This document shows positions 1 through 8,524 of a DNA stretch of 62,892 nucleotides, one piece after another. Every line of letters begins with the position of its first letter. The first letter of the stretch is position 1. Location: assembly GCF_020055675.1 (NCBI RefSeq), contig NZ_JAIPUS010000016.1, forward strand, positions 1 to 62,892, read 5' to 3'. The notes under the pieces were generated by a model. That model did no database searches, was not told where the DNA came from, and saw nothing but the letters and a program-made list of their open reading frames with translations. Source of the stretch: Marivita sp. Lineage in GTDB: Bacteria; Pseudomonadota; Alphaproteobacteria; Rhodobacterales; Rhodobacteraceae. Both the position numbers and the translations under genes were made by a program.

Positions 1-885
1 TTCTCGGGGATCATCCAGACCGCGGCCGGGGGCGAGGTATCGCTCGGGTTGCTGTTTGGCCTCGTGTTCCTGATCTCGGGCCTTGCGTTCAAGGTCTCGG
101 CGGTGCCGTTCCACATGTGGACGCCCGATGTCTACGAAGGCTCGCCCACACCCGTCACGGCGTTCTTTGCCACCGCGCCCAAGGTCGCGGCGATGGCGCT
201 GTTCGCACGGGTCATGCATGATGCGTTCGGGCAAGCGGTCGGCGACTGGAGCCAGGTGATCGCGCTTTTGTCGGTGCTGTCCATGTTCCTTGGCGGTATT
301 GCCGCCATCGGCCAGACTGACATCAAGCGTCTGATGGCGTTTTCGTCGATTGCCCATATGGGCTATGCGCTGATGGGGCTTGCGGCCGGTACGGCGTTCG
401 GTGTGCAGGCGATGCTGATCTACATGGCGATCTATGTGACCATGAACGTCGGCACCTTTGCCTTTATCCTGTCGATGCAACGGGACGGCCAGCCGGTGTC
501 GAACATCGCGTCGCTGAACATGTATTCCAAGCGTGAGCCGGGCAAGGCACTGGCGATGCTGATCCTGTTGTTCAGCCTGGCCGGGGTGCCGCCCCTGGTG
601 GGATTTTTCGGCAAATTCTACGTGCTGCGCGCGGCCTATGACGCCGGACTGGCCTGGCTGGCGATTGCCGGGGTCGTCGCCTCGGTGATCGGGGCGTTTT
701 ATTACCTGCGGATCGTCTTTTACATGTATTTCGGCGAAGAGCGCGACGACGTGCTGGACAAGGCCAAATCGCCGGTACTCTGGGGCATGTTGATGGCCAG
801 CGCCGCGATCATGGTGGTGGGGGTCGTCAATCTTTTCGGGATCGAAGGGGCTGCGGCTGCGGCTGCGGCGACTCTTGTCGACTGA
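1..885 (+). CDS. nuoN: NADH-quinone oxidoreductase subunit N, C-terminal part
   Basis: The frame is open from the first base of the window, so the N-terminus is missing; 294 residues are visible. The protein is very hydrophobic with many membrane segments and carries signatures of the antiporter-like complex I subunits, such as [16 protein letters not shown] and [19 protein letters not shown]. In complex I this subunit forms part of the membrane arm that couples quinone reduction to proton pumping. It is normally the last gene of the nuo operon, which fits birA following about 0.1 kb downstream. The C-terminus ends in an alanine run before TGA at 883-885. Identity is near certain; only the 5' end is lacking. 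Confidence 0.97.
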   Translation, partial: FSGIIQTAAGGEVSLGLLFGLVFLISGLAFKVSAVPFHMWTPDVYEGSPTPVTAFFATAPKVAAMALFARVMHDAFGQAVGDWSQVIALLSVLSMFLGGIAAIGQTDIKRLMAFSSIAHMGYALMGLAAGTAFGVQAMLIYMAIYVTMNVGTFAFILSMQRDGQPVSNIASLNMYSKREPGKALAMLILLFSLAGVPPLVGFFGKFYVLRAAYDAGLAWLAIAGVVASVIGAFYYLRIVFYMYFGEERDDVLDKAKSPVLWGMLMASAAIMVVGVVNLFGIEGAAAAAAATLVD

Positions 886-992
886 CCCGGTGTCCGGCCC
901 CACAAGATGTGACGCGCCCTTGGCGCGTCTCGTCGATTATTGCGCACCGCTGCGCGGCGCGCGGTGCCTCCGGCGGGAGTTTACCCGGCAAG

Positions 993-1745
993 ATGAAGGC
1001 GCAGCGGCGGGTGGCTGACTGGCCGGCGGGATACGACCGGCAGATGCTGGACGCGGTGGAGAGCACCATGGCGGAGGCGGCGCGGCAGGCGCCAACGCTG
1101 GCCGGGCCGACTTGGATTTGCGCGCGACGGCAGACGGCGGCGCGCGGACGTCGCGGGCGGCCCTGGGTCAGTTTGGCGGGAAATTTCGCGGCCACGCTTG
1201 TGTTGCCGACCCCGGATGCGCCGGACCGGCGGGCGCTGCGCAGTTTCGTGGCGGCGCTGGGGCTTTACGATGCGCTTGTCTCGGTGTCGGGTCGCGTCGC
1301 GGGACTGGCTTTGAAATGGCCGAATGACGTGCTTTTAACCGGTGGCAAGGTGGCGGGCATCCTGCTGGAGAGCCGTGGCGGGCACCTGGCGATCGGATTT
1401 GGCGTGAACCTTGCGGCCGCGCCGGGCAGTGCGGAGGTGGAGCCGGGTGCGGTTGCGCCGGTATCGGTGCAATCGGTGCTTGGTGTCGAGGTGGCGCCGG
1501 AGGTCTTCCTGGACCGGCTTGCGGCGGCCTATGCCCGGCATGAGGCGCAGTTCGTGACCTACGGGTTTTCGCCGATTCGCGCCGCCTGGCTGGACCGCGC
1601 AGCGCGGTTGGGCGAGGTGGTGACCGCGCGGTTCGGCACGACGGAGATCACCGGCACGTTCGAGACAGTGGACGCAGAGGGGCGGATCGTCTTAAACACG
1701 GCGTCATCCCGCCAATCCATCGCGGCGGCGGACATCTTCTTCTGA
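993..1745 (+). CDS. birA: biotin--[acetyl-CoA-carboxylase] ligase
   Basis: About 250 residues. It attaches biotin to the carboxyl carrier protein of acetyl-CoA carboxylase through biotinyl-AMP. The family signature GRGRRGRPW appears near residue 50, followed by KWPNDVLL and GILLES in the catalytic core and a small C-terminal domain. There is no N-terminal helix-turn-helix, so it is a mono-functional ligase without the repressor function of E. coli BirA. The frame extends upstream to 909, but that extension looks non-coding. ATG 993 is chosen; GTG 1011, which would give a protein starting ADWPAGY after Met, is an equally reasonable start. It sits between nuoN and coaX, with an 11-base gap to coaX. 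Confidence 0.9.
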   Translation: MKAQRRVADWPAGYDRQMLDAVESTMAEAARQAPTLAGPTWICARRQTAARGRRGRPWVSLAGNFAATLVLPTPDAPDRRALRSFVAALGLYDALVSVSGRVAGLALKWPNDVLLTGGKVAGILLESRGGHLAIGFGVNLAAAPGSAEVEPGAVAPVSVQSVLGVEVAPEVFLDRLAAAYARHEAQFVTYGFSPIRAAWLDRAARLGEVVTARFGTTEITGTFETVDAEGRIVLNTASSRQSIAAADIFF

Positions 1746-1756
1746 AGGGCTGGGCC

Positions 1757-2530
1757 ATGCTTTTGTGTATCGACTGCGGCAACACCAACACCGTGTTTTC
1801 GATCTGGGACGGGGAGCGGTTCCTGTGCACGCTGCGCACCTCGACCCATCATGGACGCACGGCCGATGCCTATTTCACATGGTTTTCGACCTTGATCGGC
1901 CATTACGGGATCAAGCCCGATATCTCGGACGTGATCATCTCGTCCACCGTGCCGCGCGTGGTCTGGAACCTGCGCGTGTTTTCCGATCGGTTCTTCGGCG
2001 TGCGGCCTGTCGTGGTGGGCAAGCCGGAATGCCTGTTGCCACATGCGCCGCGAGTGGATCCGGGCACCGGCGTGGGGCCGGACCGTCTGGCCAATGCGGC
2101 CGGGGCGTTCGACCGGCATGGCGGTGACACCGTGGTGGTGGATTTCGGCACAGCCACCAATTTCGACGTGGTGGCAGAGGATGGCGCCTATGTCGGCGGC
2201 GTGATCGCGCCGGGCGTGAACCTGAGCCTGGAGGCGTTGCACCAGGGCGCAGCGGCTTTGCCGCATGTGGATATTTCGCAGCCCGAGCGCGTGATCGGCA
2301 CCAACACGGTGGCCTGTATCCAGTCGGGTGTGTTCTGGGGCTATGTCGGGCTGATCCAAGGGATCACGGCGCGGATCAAGGCGGAATACGGACGCCCCAT
2401 GCAGGTGATCGGAACTGGCGGGCTTGCCCCCTTGTTCGCGCAGGGTGAGCTGCTATTTGACACGGTGGAAGATGATCTGACAATGCATGGATTGACGGTC
2501 ATACATGCCTATAACAAAGCGAACGGATAA
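1757..2530 (+). CDS. coaX: type III pantothenate kinase
   Basis: 257 residues. It phosphorylates pantothenate, the first step of coenzyme A synthesis, in the cytoplasm. The N-terminal phosphate-binding motif DCGNTNT, the central GTGVGPDRLAN segment and VDFGTATNFDVV are the hallmark motifs of the CoaX/Baf family (ASKHA fold). Length matches the family. It lies between birA and the ribonuclease J gene with gaps of 11 and 3 bases, so the three are almost certainly cotranscribed. Pairing of birA and coaX, two cofactor genes, is common in this group. Confidence 0.96.
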   Translation: MLLCIDCGNTNTVFSIWDGERFLCTLRTSTHHGRTADAYFTWFSTLIGHYGIKPDISDVIISSTVPRVVWNLRVFSDRFFGVRPVVVGKPECLLPHAPRVDPGTGVGPDRLANAAGAFDRHGGDTVVVDFGTATNFDVVAEDGAYVGGVIAPGVNLSLEALHQGAAALPHVDISQPERVIGTNTVACIQSGVFWGYVGLIQGITARIKAEYGRPMQVIGTGGLAPLFAQGELLFDTVEDDLTMHGLTVIHAYNKANG

Positions 2531-2533
2531 ATC

Positions 2534-4201
2534 ATGAGCGGTGAACGGATCATCTATCTGCCCCTGGGCGGGGCGGGGGAAATCGGTATGAATGCCTATG
2601 TCTATGGCTATGGCAAACCCGGGAAGGAGCGATTGATCCTCGTCGACCTGGGTGTGACCTTCCCGGACATGGACAGCACGCCGGGTGTGGACCTGATCCT
2701 GCCGGATATAGCCTGGCTCAAGGAGCGGCGGGACCGGCTTGACGCGATCTTCATCACGCATGCGCATGAGGACCATGTCGGCGCGGTGGGCCATTTCTGG
2801 GAGGAGCTGGGCGCGCCGATCTACGCGCGGCCGTTCACGGCGCATATCGCGCGGCTCAAGATGGATGAGCATGGCCATTCCCCGGAGACGGTGCGGACCG
2901 TGTCGCCCTGGCCAGAGACTGTCGCGGCGGGACCGTTCACGGTCGGGTTCGTGCCGATTTCGCATTCGATCCCCGAAAGCTCGGGCCTTGTGATCGACAC
3001 GCCGCAGGGGCGTTTGGTGCATTCCGGGGATTTCAAGATCGACGAGACACCGGTGGTGGGCGAAGCGTTCGATCGCGGCATGTGGGAAGAGATCGGCAAA
3101 TCGGGCGTCAAGGCGCTGGTCTGCGATTCCACCAACATGTTCTCGGAGCACGAAGGGCGGTCCGAATCCAGCGTGGGTCCGGAGATCGAAGCGCTGGTCA
3201 GGGATGCGACCGGCATGGTTGTCGCAACGACCTTTGCGTCCAACGTGGCGCGGGTAAAGACACTGGCCGAGGCGGCGGTGCGCGCCGGGCGGTCGGTCTG
3301 TCTTATGGGGCGCGCGATGCGGCGCATGATCGAGGCATCGATCAAGACCGGGGTGCTGGATGGGTTTCCCAGCGTTGTCAGCCCCGAGGAGGCCACGCAG
3401 ATCCCGCGCGAGAACCTGATGCTGATCGTCACGGGCAGCCAAGGGGAACGGCGCGCGGCGTCTGCGCAACTGGCGCGTGGCAAGTTCCAGGGGCTGACCA
3501 TGGCCGAAGGCGATCTTTTCCTGTTCTCGTCCAAGACCATTCCGGGCAACGAGCGCGGTGTGATCCAGATCATGAATGCCTTTTCCGAGCAGGGGGTGGA
3601 CGTGGTGGATGACAGTTCGGGGAAGTATCACGTGTCGGGGCATGCGAACCGGCCCGACCTGGAGACGATGCATACGTTGGTCAACCCGCAGCTTGTGGTG
3701 CCGATGCATGGCGAGCACCGGCATTTGCGCGCGCATGTCAAGCTGGCCGGGGCGGCGGGCCGCAAGGGTGTGCTCGCGGTCAATGGCATGATGATGGACC
3801 TGTCGGGCAAAGAGCCGGTGGTGGCTGAATATGTCGATACGGGCCGGACCTACCTGGATGGATCGGTGAAGATCGGTGCGTTGGACGGGATCGTGCGGGA
3901 CCGGATTCGCATGGCGCTGAACGGGCATGTGATCATCACCGTGATCCTTGACGAAGATGACGAGATGCTGGGTGAGCCCTGGTGCGAGGTGATGGGCCTG
4001 CCGGAGACGGGCCGCAACACTGCGCCGCTGGTGGATGCGCTGGAAGAGGACCTGTCGCAATTCATCGGGCGCGCCGGGGACAAGACGCTCGCGGATGACG
4101 GCAAGCTCGAGGAAGGGTTGCGCCGGATTGCGCGCCAGACCGCGCAGGCCGAGATCGGCAAGAAGCCCGAGGTGACCGTGGTCGTCAGCCGTGTGGCGTG
4201 A
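2534..4201 (+). CDS. rnj: ribonuclease J
   Basis: 555 residues. It is a metallo-beta-lactamase/beta-CASP nuclease with 5'-to-3' exonuclease and endonuclease activity, acting in rRNA maturation and mRNA decay in alphaproteobacteria. The metal-binding motif THAHEDH lies about residues 74-80, and further zinc-ligand motifs include HSGDFK and the C-terminal GHANRPD region of the beta-CASP domain. A C-terminal domain of about 100 residues follows. The start is 3 bases after coaX. Its stop overlaps the GTG start of the next gene (GTGA), suggesting translational coupling. The 583-residue frame opposite this gene is a shadow. Confidence 0.95.
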   Translation: MSGERIIYLPLGGAGEIGMNAYVYGYGKPGKERLILVDLGVTFPDMDSTPGVDLILPDIAWLKERRDRLDAIFITHAHEDHVGAVGHFWEELGAPIYARPFTAHIARLKMDEHGHSPETVRTVSPWPETVAAGPFTVGFVPISHSIPESSGLVIDTPQGRLVHSGDFKIDETPVVGEAFDRGMWEEIGKSGVKALVCDSTNMFSEHEGRSESSVGPEIEALVRDATGMVVATTFASNVARVKTLAEAAVRAGRSVCLMGRAMRRMIEASIKTGVLDGFPSVVSPEEATQIPRENLMLIVTGSQGERRAASAQLARGKFQGLTMAEGDLFLFSSKTIPGNERGVIQIMNAFSEQGVDVVDDSSGKYHVSGHANRPDLETMHTLVNPQLVVPMHGEHRHLRAHVKLAGAAGRKGVLAVNGMMMDLSGKEPVVAEYVDTGRTYLDGSVKIGALDGIVRDRIRMALNGHVIITVILDEDDEMLGEPWCEVMGLPETGRNTAPLVDALEEDLSQFIGRAGDKTLADDGKLEEGLRRIARQTAQAEIGKKPEVTVVVSRVA

Positions 4202-4854
4202 CACGCGCGGTTGTCTTTGATCTGGACGGCACGCTGATCGACAGCCTGCCGGACATTGCGGCCGCCGCCAATGCGCTTCTGGAGGAGGAAGGGGTCGCCC
4301 CCCTTCCTCAATCGCGGATCGGGAGTTTTGTCGGCATGGGCGAAAAGGTCTTTCTTGACCGTTTGATCACGGCGACAGGTCTTGAAAGGGCACGCTATGA
4401 TGCCCTGATGGCGCGGTTCATGGTGCTATACAAGGCCAATACCGGGCGCACGCGGGTCTTTCCCGGTGTGCTGGACATGATGTCGACCCTGCGGGAATGC
4501 GGACTTGCCCTGGGCCTGTGCACCAACAAGCCGAGTGGCCCGTTGCAGGCCGTGCTGGACGCGCTTGATCTGGGCCGCTGGTTCGATACGATTATCGCGG
4601 GCGATACCTTGCCGATGCGCAAACCCGATCCGGCGCCTTTGCATTTGGGGTTCGAGCGGATGGGCGCGACCGAGGGCGTCTATGTCGGGGACAGTGACGT
4701 GGATGCCGAAACAGCGCAAAGAGCGGCGATTCCGTTCCTGCTTTTCACCGGGGGGATTCGGACAATGCCGGTATCGGATATCCCGCATGACGCCCTGTTC
4801 GGCGATTTCAGCCACCTGCCGGAGCTTTGCACGCGGCATATCCGCCGGTTCTGA
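4198..4854 (+). CDS. gph: phosphoglycolate phosphatase-like HAD hydrolase
   Basis: 218 residues. A HAD-superfamily phosphatase of the Gph type, which removes phosphate from 2-phosphoglycolate. Motif I is FDLDGTLIDS with both aspartates; motif II is CTNKPS; motif III contains the lysine of RKPDPAP; motif IV is YVGDSDVDAE, and an alpha-helical cap lies between motifs I and II. It starts at GTG 4198 in a four-base overlap with the ribonuclease J stop. Substrate is inferred from family resemblance; related HAD enzymes have mixed specificity, so the symbol is tentative. Confidence 0.85.
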   Translation: MTRAVVFDLDGTLIDSLPDIAAAANALLEEEGVAPLPQSRIGSFVGMGEKVFLDRLITATGLERARYDALMARFMVLYKANTGRTRVFPGVLDMMSTLRECGLALGLCTNKPSGPLQAVLDALDLGRWFDTIIAGDTLPMRKPDPAPLHLGFERMGATEGVYVGDSDVDAETAQRAAIPFLLFTGGIRTMPVSDIPHDALFGDFSHLPELCTRHIRRF

Positions 4855-4899
4855 GACCGGTGTCTGATCCGGTAGGCTGTTGCCGTTTCGCCGGGCGGA

Positions 4900-6420
4900 T
4901 TACCCCGCGCGGCGCTGGTCAAAGCTCATGGCGATGAACGAGGGCAGGTGGTCGCCCATACCGACGACATTGTTGTCCCGCCCGCCGCGATCATTGCGGC
5001 GATTGCGCGTTTTGGGGCTGGTCGACTTGTCCGCCGGCTTTTCCACCGGCTTGTCGGGGGATTTTTCCTCCTGGCTGCCGGTTGTCTGCGCGTCAGCCTG
5101 GGCTTCGGGGGCATCTGGCTTCGCACTTTGGGTCTGCGGTTCTGCCGTGGTCTTGTCCGAGGCTTTGGAGCGGCCACGCCCCCCGCGTGATCGGCGCGCT
5201 TTGCCGGAGCTGTCGTCCTTGGCGCTGGCCGCTTTGGTGTTGTCGTCTTCGGCGGCCTCGGCGGATGGTTCGCCCAGCGGGTTGTCGACACGCGGGATGG
5301 CCTTTTCCAGCAGACGTTCGATGGCGTCCAAATTCTTTTCATCCTTCGGCGCGCAAATCATCAACGCCTTGCCATCGCGCCCGGCACGGCCGGTGCGGCC
5401 AATCCGGTGGACGTAGTCTTCGGCATGGCTCGGCACATCGAAGTTGAACACGTGGCTCACGGCTGGAACGTCGAGCCCGCGCGCGGCCACGTCCGACGCG
5501 ATCAGGAACTTGAGGCTGCCGTCGCGGAACCCGTCAAGGGTCCTGGTGCGCTGTGACTGGTCAAGATCGCCATGGATCGGAGCCGCGTCGTAGCCATGTT
5601 TCTTCAGCGATTTGGCGACGATATCCACGTCCGACTTGCGATTGCAGAAGACGATGGCATTGGTGCACCGTTCGCCTTCGCCGTCGATCAATGCGCGCAG
5701 CAGGTTGCGTTTCTCGGTGCCCTCGCGGTCGCGGCGGGATGCCTTGAACTTGACAACGCCTTGTTCGATGGTTTCTGAGGCGCTGGCTTGCCGGGCCACT
5801 TCTATCCGGGCCGGGCCCGACAGGAACGTGTTGGTGATGCGCTCGATCTCGGAGGCCATGGTGGCGGAAAAGAACAGCGTCTGGCGGGTGAACGGGGTGA
5901 GCGAGAAGATGCGTTCGATGTCGGGAATGAACCCCATGTCGAGCATGCGGTCAGCCTCGTCGACGACCATGACCTGCACGCCGGTCAGCAACAGCTTGCC
6001 GCGTTCGAAATGGTCGAGCAGGCGGCCCGGCGTGGCGATCAGCACATCCACGCCCTTGTCGATCAACGCGTCCTGTTCCTTGAAGCTGACGCCGCCAATA
6101 AGCAGCGCTTTCGTGAGCTTCACGTGTTTTGCATATGTGTCGAAGTTTTCCGCCACCTGGGCTGCGAGTTCGCGTGTCGGGCAGAGCACGAGGCTGCGGG
6201 GCATCCGCGCGCGTGCCCGGCCACGGGCCAGAAGGGTGATCATCGGCAATGTGAAGCTGGCGGTCTTGCCAGTGCCGGTCTGGGCGATACCCAGAACGTC
6301 GCGCCCTTCGAGAGCGGGTGGAATGGCGCCTGCCTGAATGGGGGTCGGCGTGTCGTAGCCGGCCTCTTCGACAGCTTTGAGAACTTTCGGGTTGAGGTTC
6401 AGCTCAGAGAATTTTGTCAT
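4900..6420 (-). CDS. DEAD-box ATP-dependent RNA helicase, RhlE-like
   Basis: 506 residues from ATG at 6420. All helicase motifs are visible: Q motif with TPIQ, Walker A AQTGTGKT, PTRELA, TPGRL, DEAD box as VDEADRMLDMGF, SAT, and HRIGRTGRAG. The last roughly 120 residues are a low-complexity tail rich in Lys, Arg, Ser, Asp and Gly that ends in a short conserved-looking segment, as in RhlE-type proteins that use a basic tail to hold RNA. The likely role is RNA remodelling in ribosome assembly or mRNA decay. The frame stays open upstream to 6609, but the ATG that puts MTKFSELNL at the N-terminus fits the family. It is convergent with gph. Confidence 0.92.
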   Translation of the reverse strand: MTKFSELNLNPKVLKAVEEAGYDTPTPIQAGAIPPALEGRDVLGIAQTGTGKTASFTLPMITLLARGRARARMPRSLVLCPTRELAAQVAENFDTYAKHVKLTKALLIGGVSFKEQDALIDKGVDVLIATPGRLLDHFERGKLLLTGVQVMVVDEADRMLDMGFIPDIERIFSLTPFTRQTLFFSATMASEIERITNTFLSGPARIEVARQASASETIEQGVVKFKASRRDREGTEKRNLLRALIDGEGERCTNAIVFCNRKSDVDIVAKSLKKHGYDAAPIHGDLDQSQRTRTLDGFRDGSLKFLIASDVAARGLDVPAVSHVFNFDVPSHAEDYVHRIGRTGRAGRDGKALMICAPKDEKNLDAIERLLEKAIPRVDNPLGEPSAEAAEDDNTKAASAKDDSSGKARRSRGGRGRSKASDKTTAEPQTQSAKPDAPEAQADAQTTGSQEEKSPDKPVEKPADKSTSPKTRNRRNDRGGRDNNVVGMGDHLPSFIAMSFDQRRAG

Positions 6421-6643
6421 GTGTATCCGTTGTTCACGGACCGACTGTGCCCGTGCGTCTGTTGTGATCCGGCCCGTCCGGCCCCGTGTCTGTCCACGGT
6501 TTCGATCACGGGCGTGTTTACTCTGGCTTTCAAGGCGGGTCAATGCACCTGCATGTGCCCGCAGTGATGAGCGCGCAAAACGCGGCTTGGGGTAGCGTTC
6601 TCGCAACAATAACGGGTTGGGGAGATGGATCGTTCCCGGGCTG

Positions 6644-8398
6644 TCAAGGTGAGCCCGGGTCGCCGAACACGCGTTTGACGGCGCTGTCGGGATCGAAACC
6701 GGGGTCGAGCAACAGGTTGTGCCGTTTCAGCCGGTTGCGCAGGGCAGGCGTGTCGAGGCACATTTCCTCGAAGAACTGGCGTAAACCGGGTTCGCCCTCT
6801 TCGTCGCGCAGGTATTGCAGCAGATGCCCGATGCTCTTTTCCGGGTCGTTGTTCTTGGGTCGATAAGAGCCTTTCGAGTGGCGAAAATCGAGCTTGGATT
6901 GGAAATTGTCCCAATCCGGCGCGTGCAGGTGGCCGATATGGGCGCCGTCCAGCACAGCCATGTTGCTCACGTCCTCGCCATTGAAACGCAGGCGGTGAAT
7001 GGCGAGCCGGATATCGCCGAGCCCGGTTCGGACGAAGACCTTGCCGGCGAGATGGCTGAGAAAGCCGCCGCGCAGGTAGCTGCCGAACGTGGGATAGACA
7101 TCGTGAATGGCGGTGGGCGGCACGCCGTCGGAAATGGTGCGCAGCTTGAAATGCGTCGGGCTGACCCCCGGTTTGGCAGACGCCAGCGCCTCGGCCGGGT
7201 GGAGACGCGCACCGGCGATGTCGGCTGGCACGGCTTTCAGCAAATCCGAGAGGGCGTGCGCGCTCAGCACGAATTCATCGGTATCGATATGGCCGAGCCA
7301 ATCCAGATCGGCGGCGGCGCGTTTCAAGGCGCGCGTGGCGTTGAAGATCTGGCGCACCTGGTGCGCGTCGGGTCGGCTCTTGCCCGTCTCTTGCCAATAG
7401 GCGGCGTCGCAAAGCGTCAGGTCCACTTGCGGATGCGGCTTGAGCCGCCGTGTCGTCTCGGGGTCCGGGGCATCGAGATAGAGATAGATGCGCGTCGCGC
7501 CGATATCGAGGTGATGTGCGACGAAGCGGACCACCTCGTGCACGGGGGCGTTGGTGGTGCAGACCACCCCCCAGCGCGGTGTGCCGCCGCGCGGTTTCGG
7601 AATCGTCACGGTCACGCCGCGCGCCGGGGGCGCGCTGTCCTTTGCCTGCTCCATGCGGCGCAGCTTGCGGCTGCGCAGACGGCGCAGCCGGCGGAACACG
7701 GTGCGGGGATCGTCGATCAGCCGCTCCAGCATGTCATGCGCCAATGGGCGGATCACCGGATCGCGGTCCGCCTCTTGCCACAGCCGTCCGATCAGGTTCA
7801 TGTCCAGCCCGCCATCGATGAGCGAAAACGCGTCCATCTCGAGCGGCAGGGGGCTGTTGGACCGGCCATCGAGGGTGAAGGGCCGCTCTGCCGCGCGTCC
7901 GGAATACAAGCGTTCGCTTTCGTAGAGCTTCATCATGTTGAACAGGGTCGACAGACCCAGGCCCGCGCTGCGCTGTGCCGGTGTCTTGCCGTGATCGCCG
8001 AAGGTGGTGAGGCTGGAGACTTTCCAGCGCAGGTCCATCGTGTCGATCAGGGTCCGGGCGTGTTCGGTCCACAGCCGCACGAACAGGTCGGCGGTGTGGG
8101 CTGGCTGGCTGCGTTTGCGCAGATGCGCGATGAGCAGGGCATTGAGGTGCAAAAGTGCGCTCTGGCCTTCCAGTTCGCGCGCGAGGTCCCAGGTTTTCCG
8201 CGAATTGTCCGACCGCGTGCGGGGGCTGTCGCCGGGCAGGGTCACGGTGGTCCGGGCCAGCGCATCCAGATCACAATCGAGCGGAGGAAGCGCTTCGCCC
8301 TCGGCAAATCCAAGCGGCGCGCGGCGGGTGTTCATATGCTCCAGAATGCCGGGCAGCCCATCGGGATAGGCGGGGTTCGGCGTGTCGCGTCTGCTCAT
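6644..8398 (-). CDS. glycosyltransferase family 2-like protein with unknown N-terminal region
   Basis: 584 residues. The C-terminal half (from about residue 270) resembles the Glyco_tranf_2_4 type of GT-A glycosyltransferase: a Rossmann-like start (WGVVCTTNAPVHEV), a variable nucleotide-sugar region and the metal-binding DxD motif in GHIDTDEFV, followed by a HIGHLHAPDWDNF stretch. The N-terminal 250 or so residues show no motif I recognise and are rich in helix-forming and basic residues, including an Arg-rich patch just before the transferase. No signal peptide or membrane segment is obvious. It may modify a surface polysaccharide; acceptor and donor are unknown. It stands alone between the helicase and prfC. 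Confidence 0.75.
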   Translation of the reverse strand: MSRRDTPNPAYPDGLPGILEHMNTRRAPLGFAEGEALPPLDCDLDALARTTVTLPGDSPRTRSDNSRKTWDLARELEGQSALLHLNALLIAHLRKRSQPAHTADLFVRLWTEHARTLIDTMDLRWKVSSLTTFGDHGKTPAQRSAGLGLSTLFNMMKLYESERLYSGRAAERPFTLDGRSNSPLPLEMDAFSLIDGGLDMNLIGRLWQEADRDPVIRPLAHDMLERLIDDPRTVFRRLRRLRSRKLRRMEQAKDSAPPARGVTVTIPKPRGGTPRWGVVCTTNAPVHEVVRFVAHHLDIGATRIYLYLDAPDPETTRRLKPHPQVDLTLCDAAYWQETGKSRPDAHQVRQIFNATRALKRAAADLDWLGHIDTDEFVLSAHALSDLLKAVPADIAGARLHPAEALASAKPGVSPTHFKLRTISDGVPPTAIHDVYPTFGSYLRGGFLSHLAGKVFVRTGLGDIRLAIHRLRFNGEDVSNMAVLDGAHIGHLHAPDWDNFQSKLDFRHSKGSYRPKNNDPEKSIGHLLQYLRDEEGEPGLRQFFEEMCLDTPALRNRLKRHNLLLDPGFDPDSAVKRVFGDPGSP

Positions 8399-8524
8399 GG
8401 CGGCAGAGTGCCGAAGCGGGTCGGTTGGATCAACGGAAAAGACGTGTCGATCCGCCTTTTTGAAGCGGTTTGCCCGCCGCGCGGCACGCGTTGTCGGACT
8501 GGCGTGCGGCGCGGCGGTCTTGCG

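Noticed and set aside
2453-4204. 583-residue minus-strand frame opposite ribonuclease J
   Set aside because: Exact shadow of rnj in the opposing GC-rich frame.
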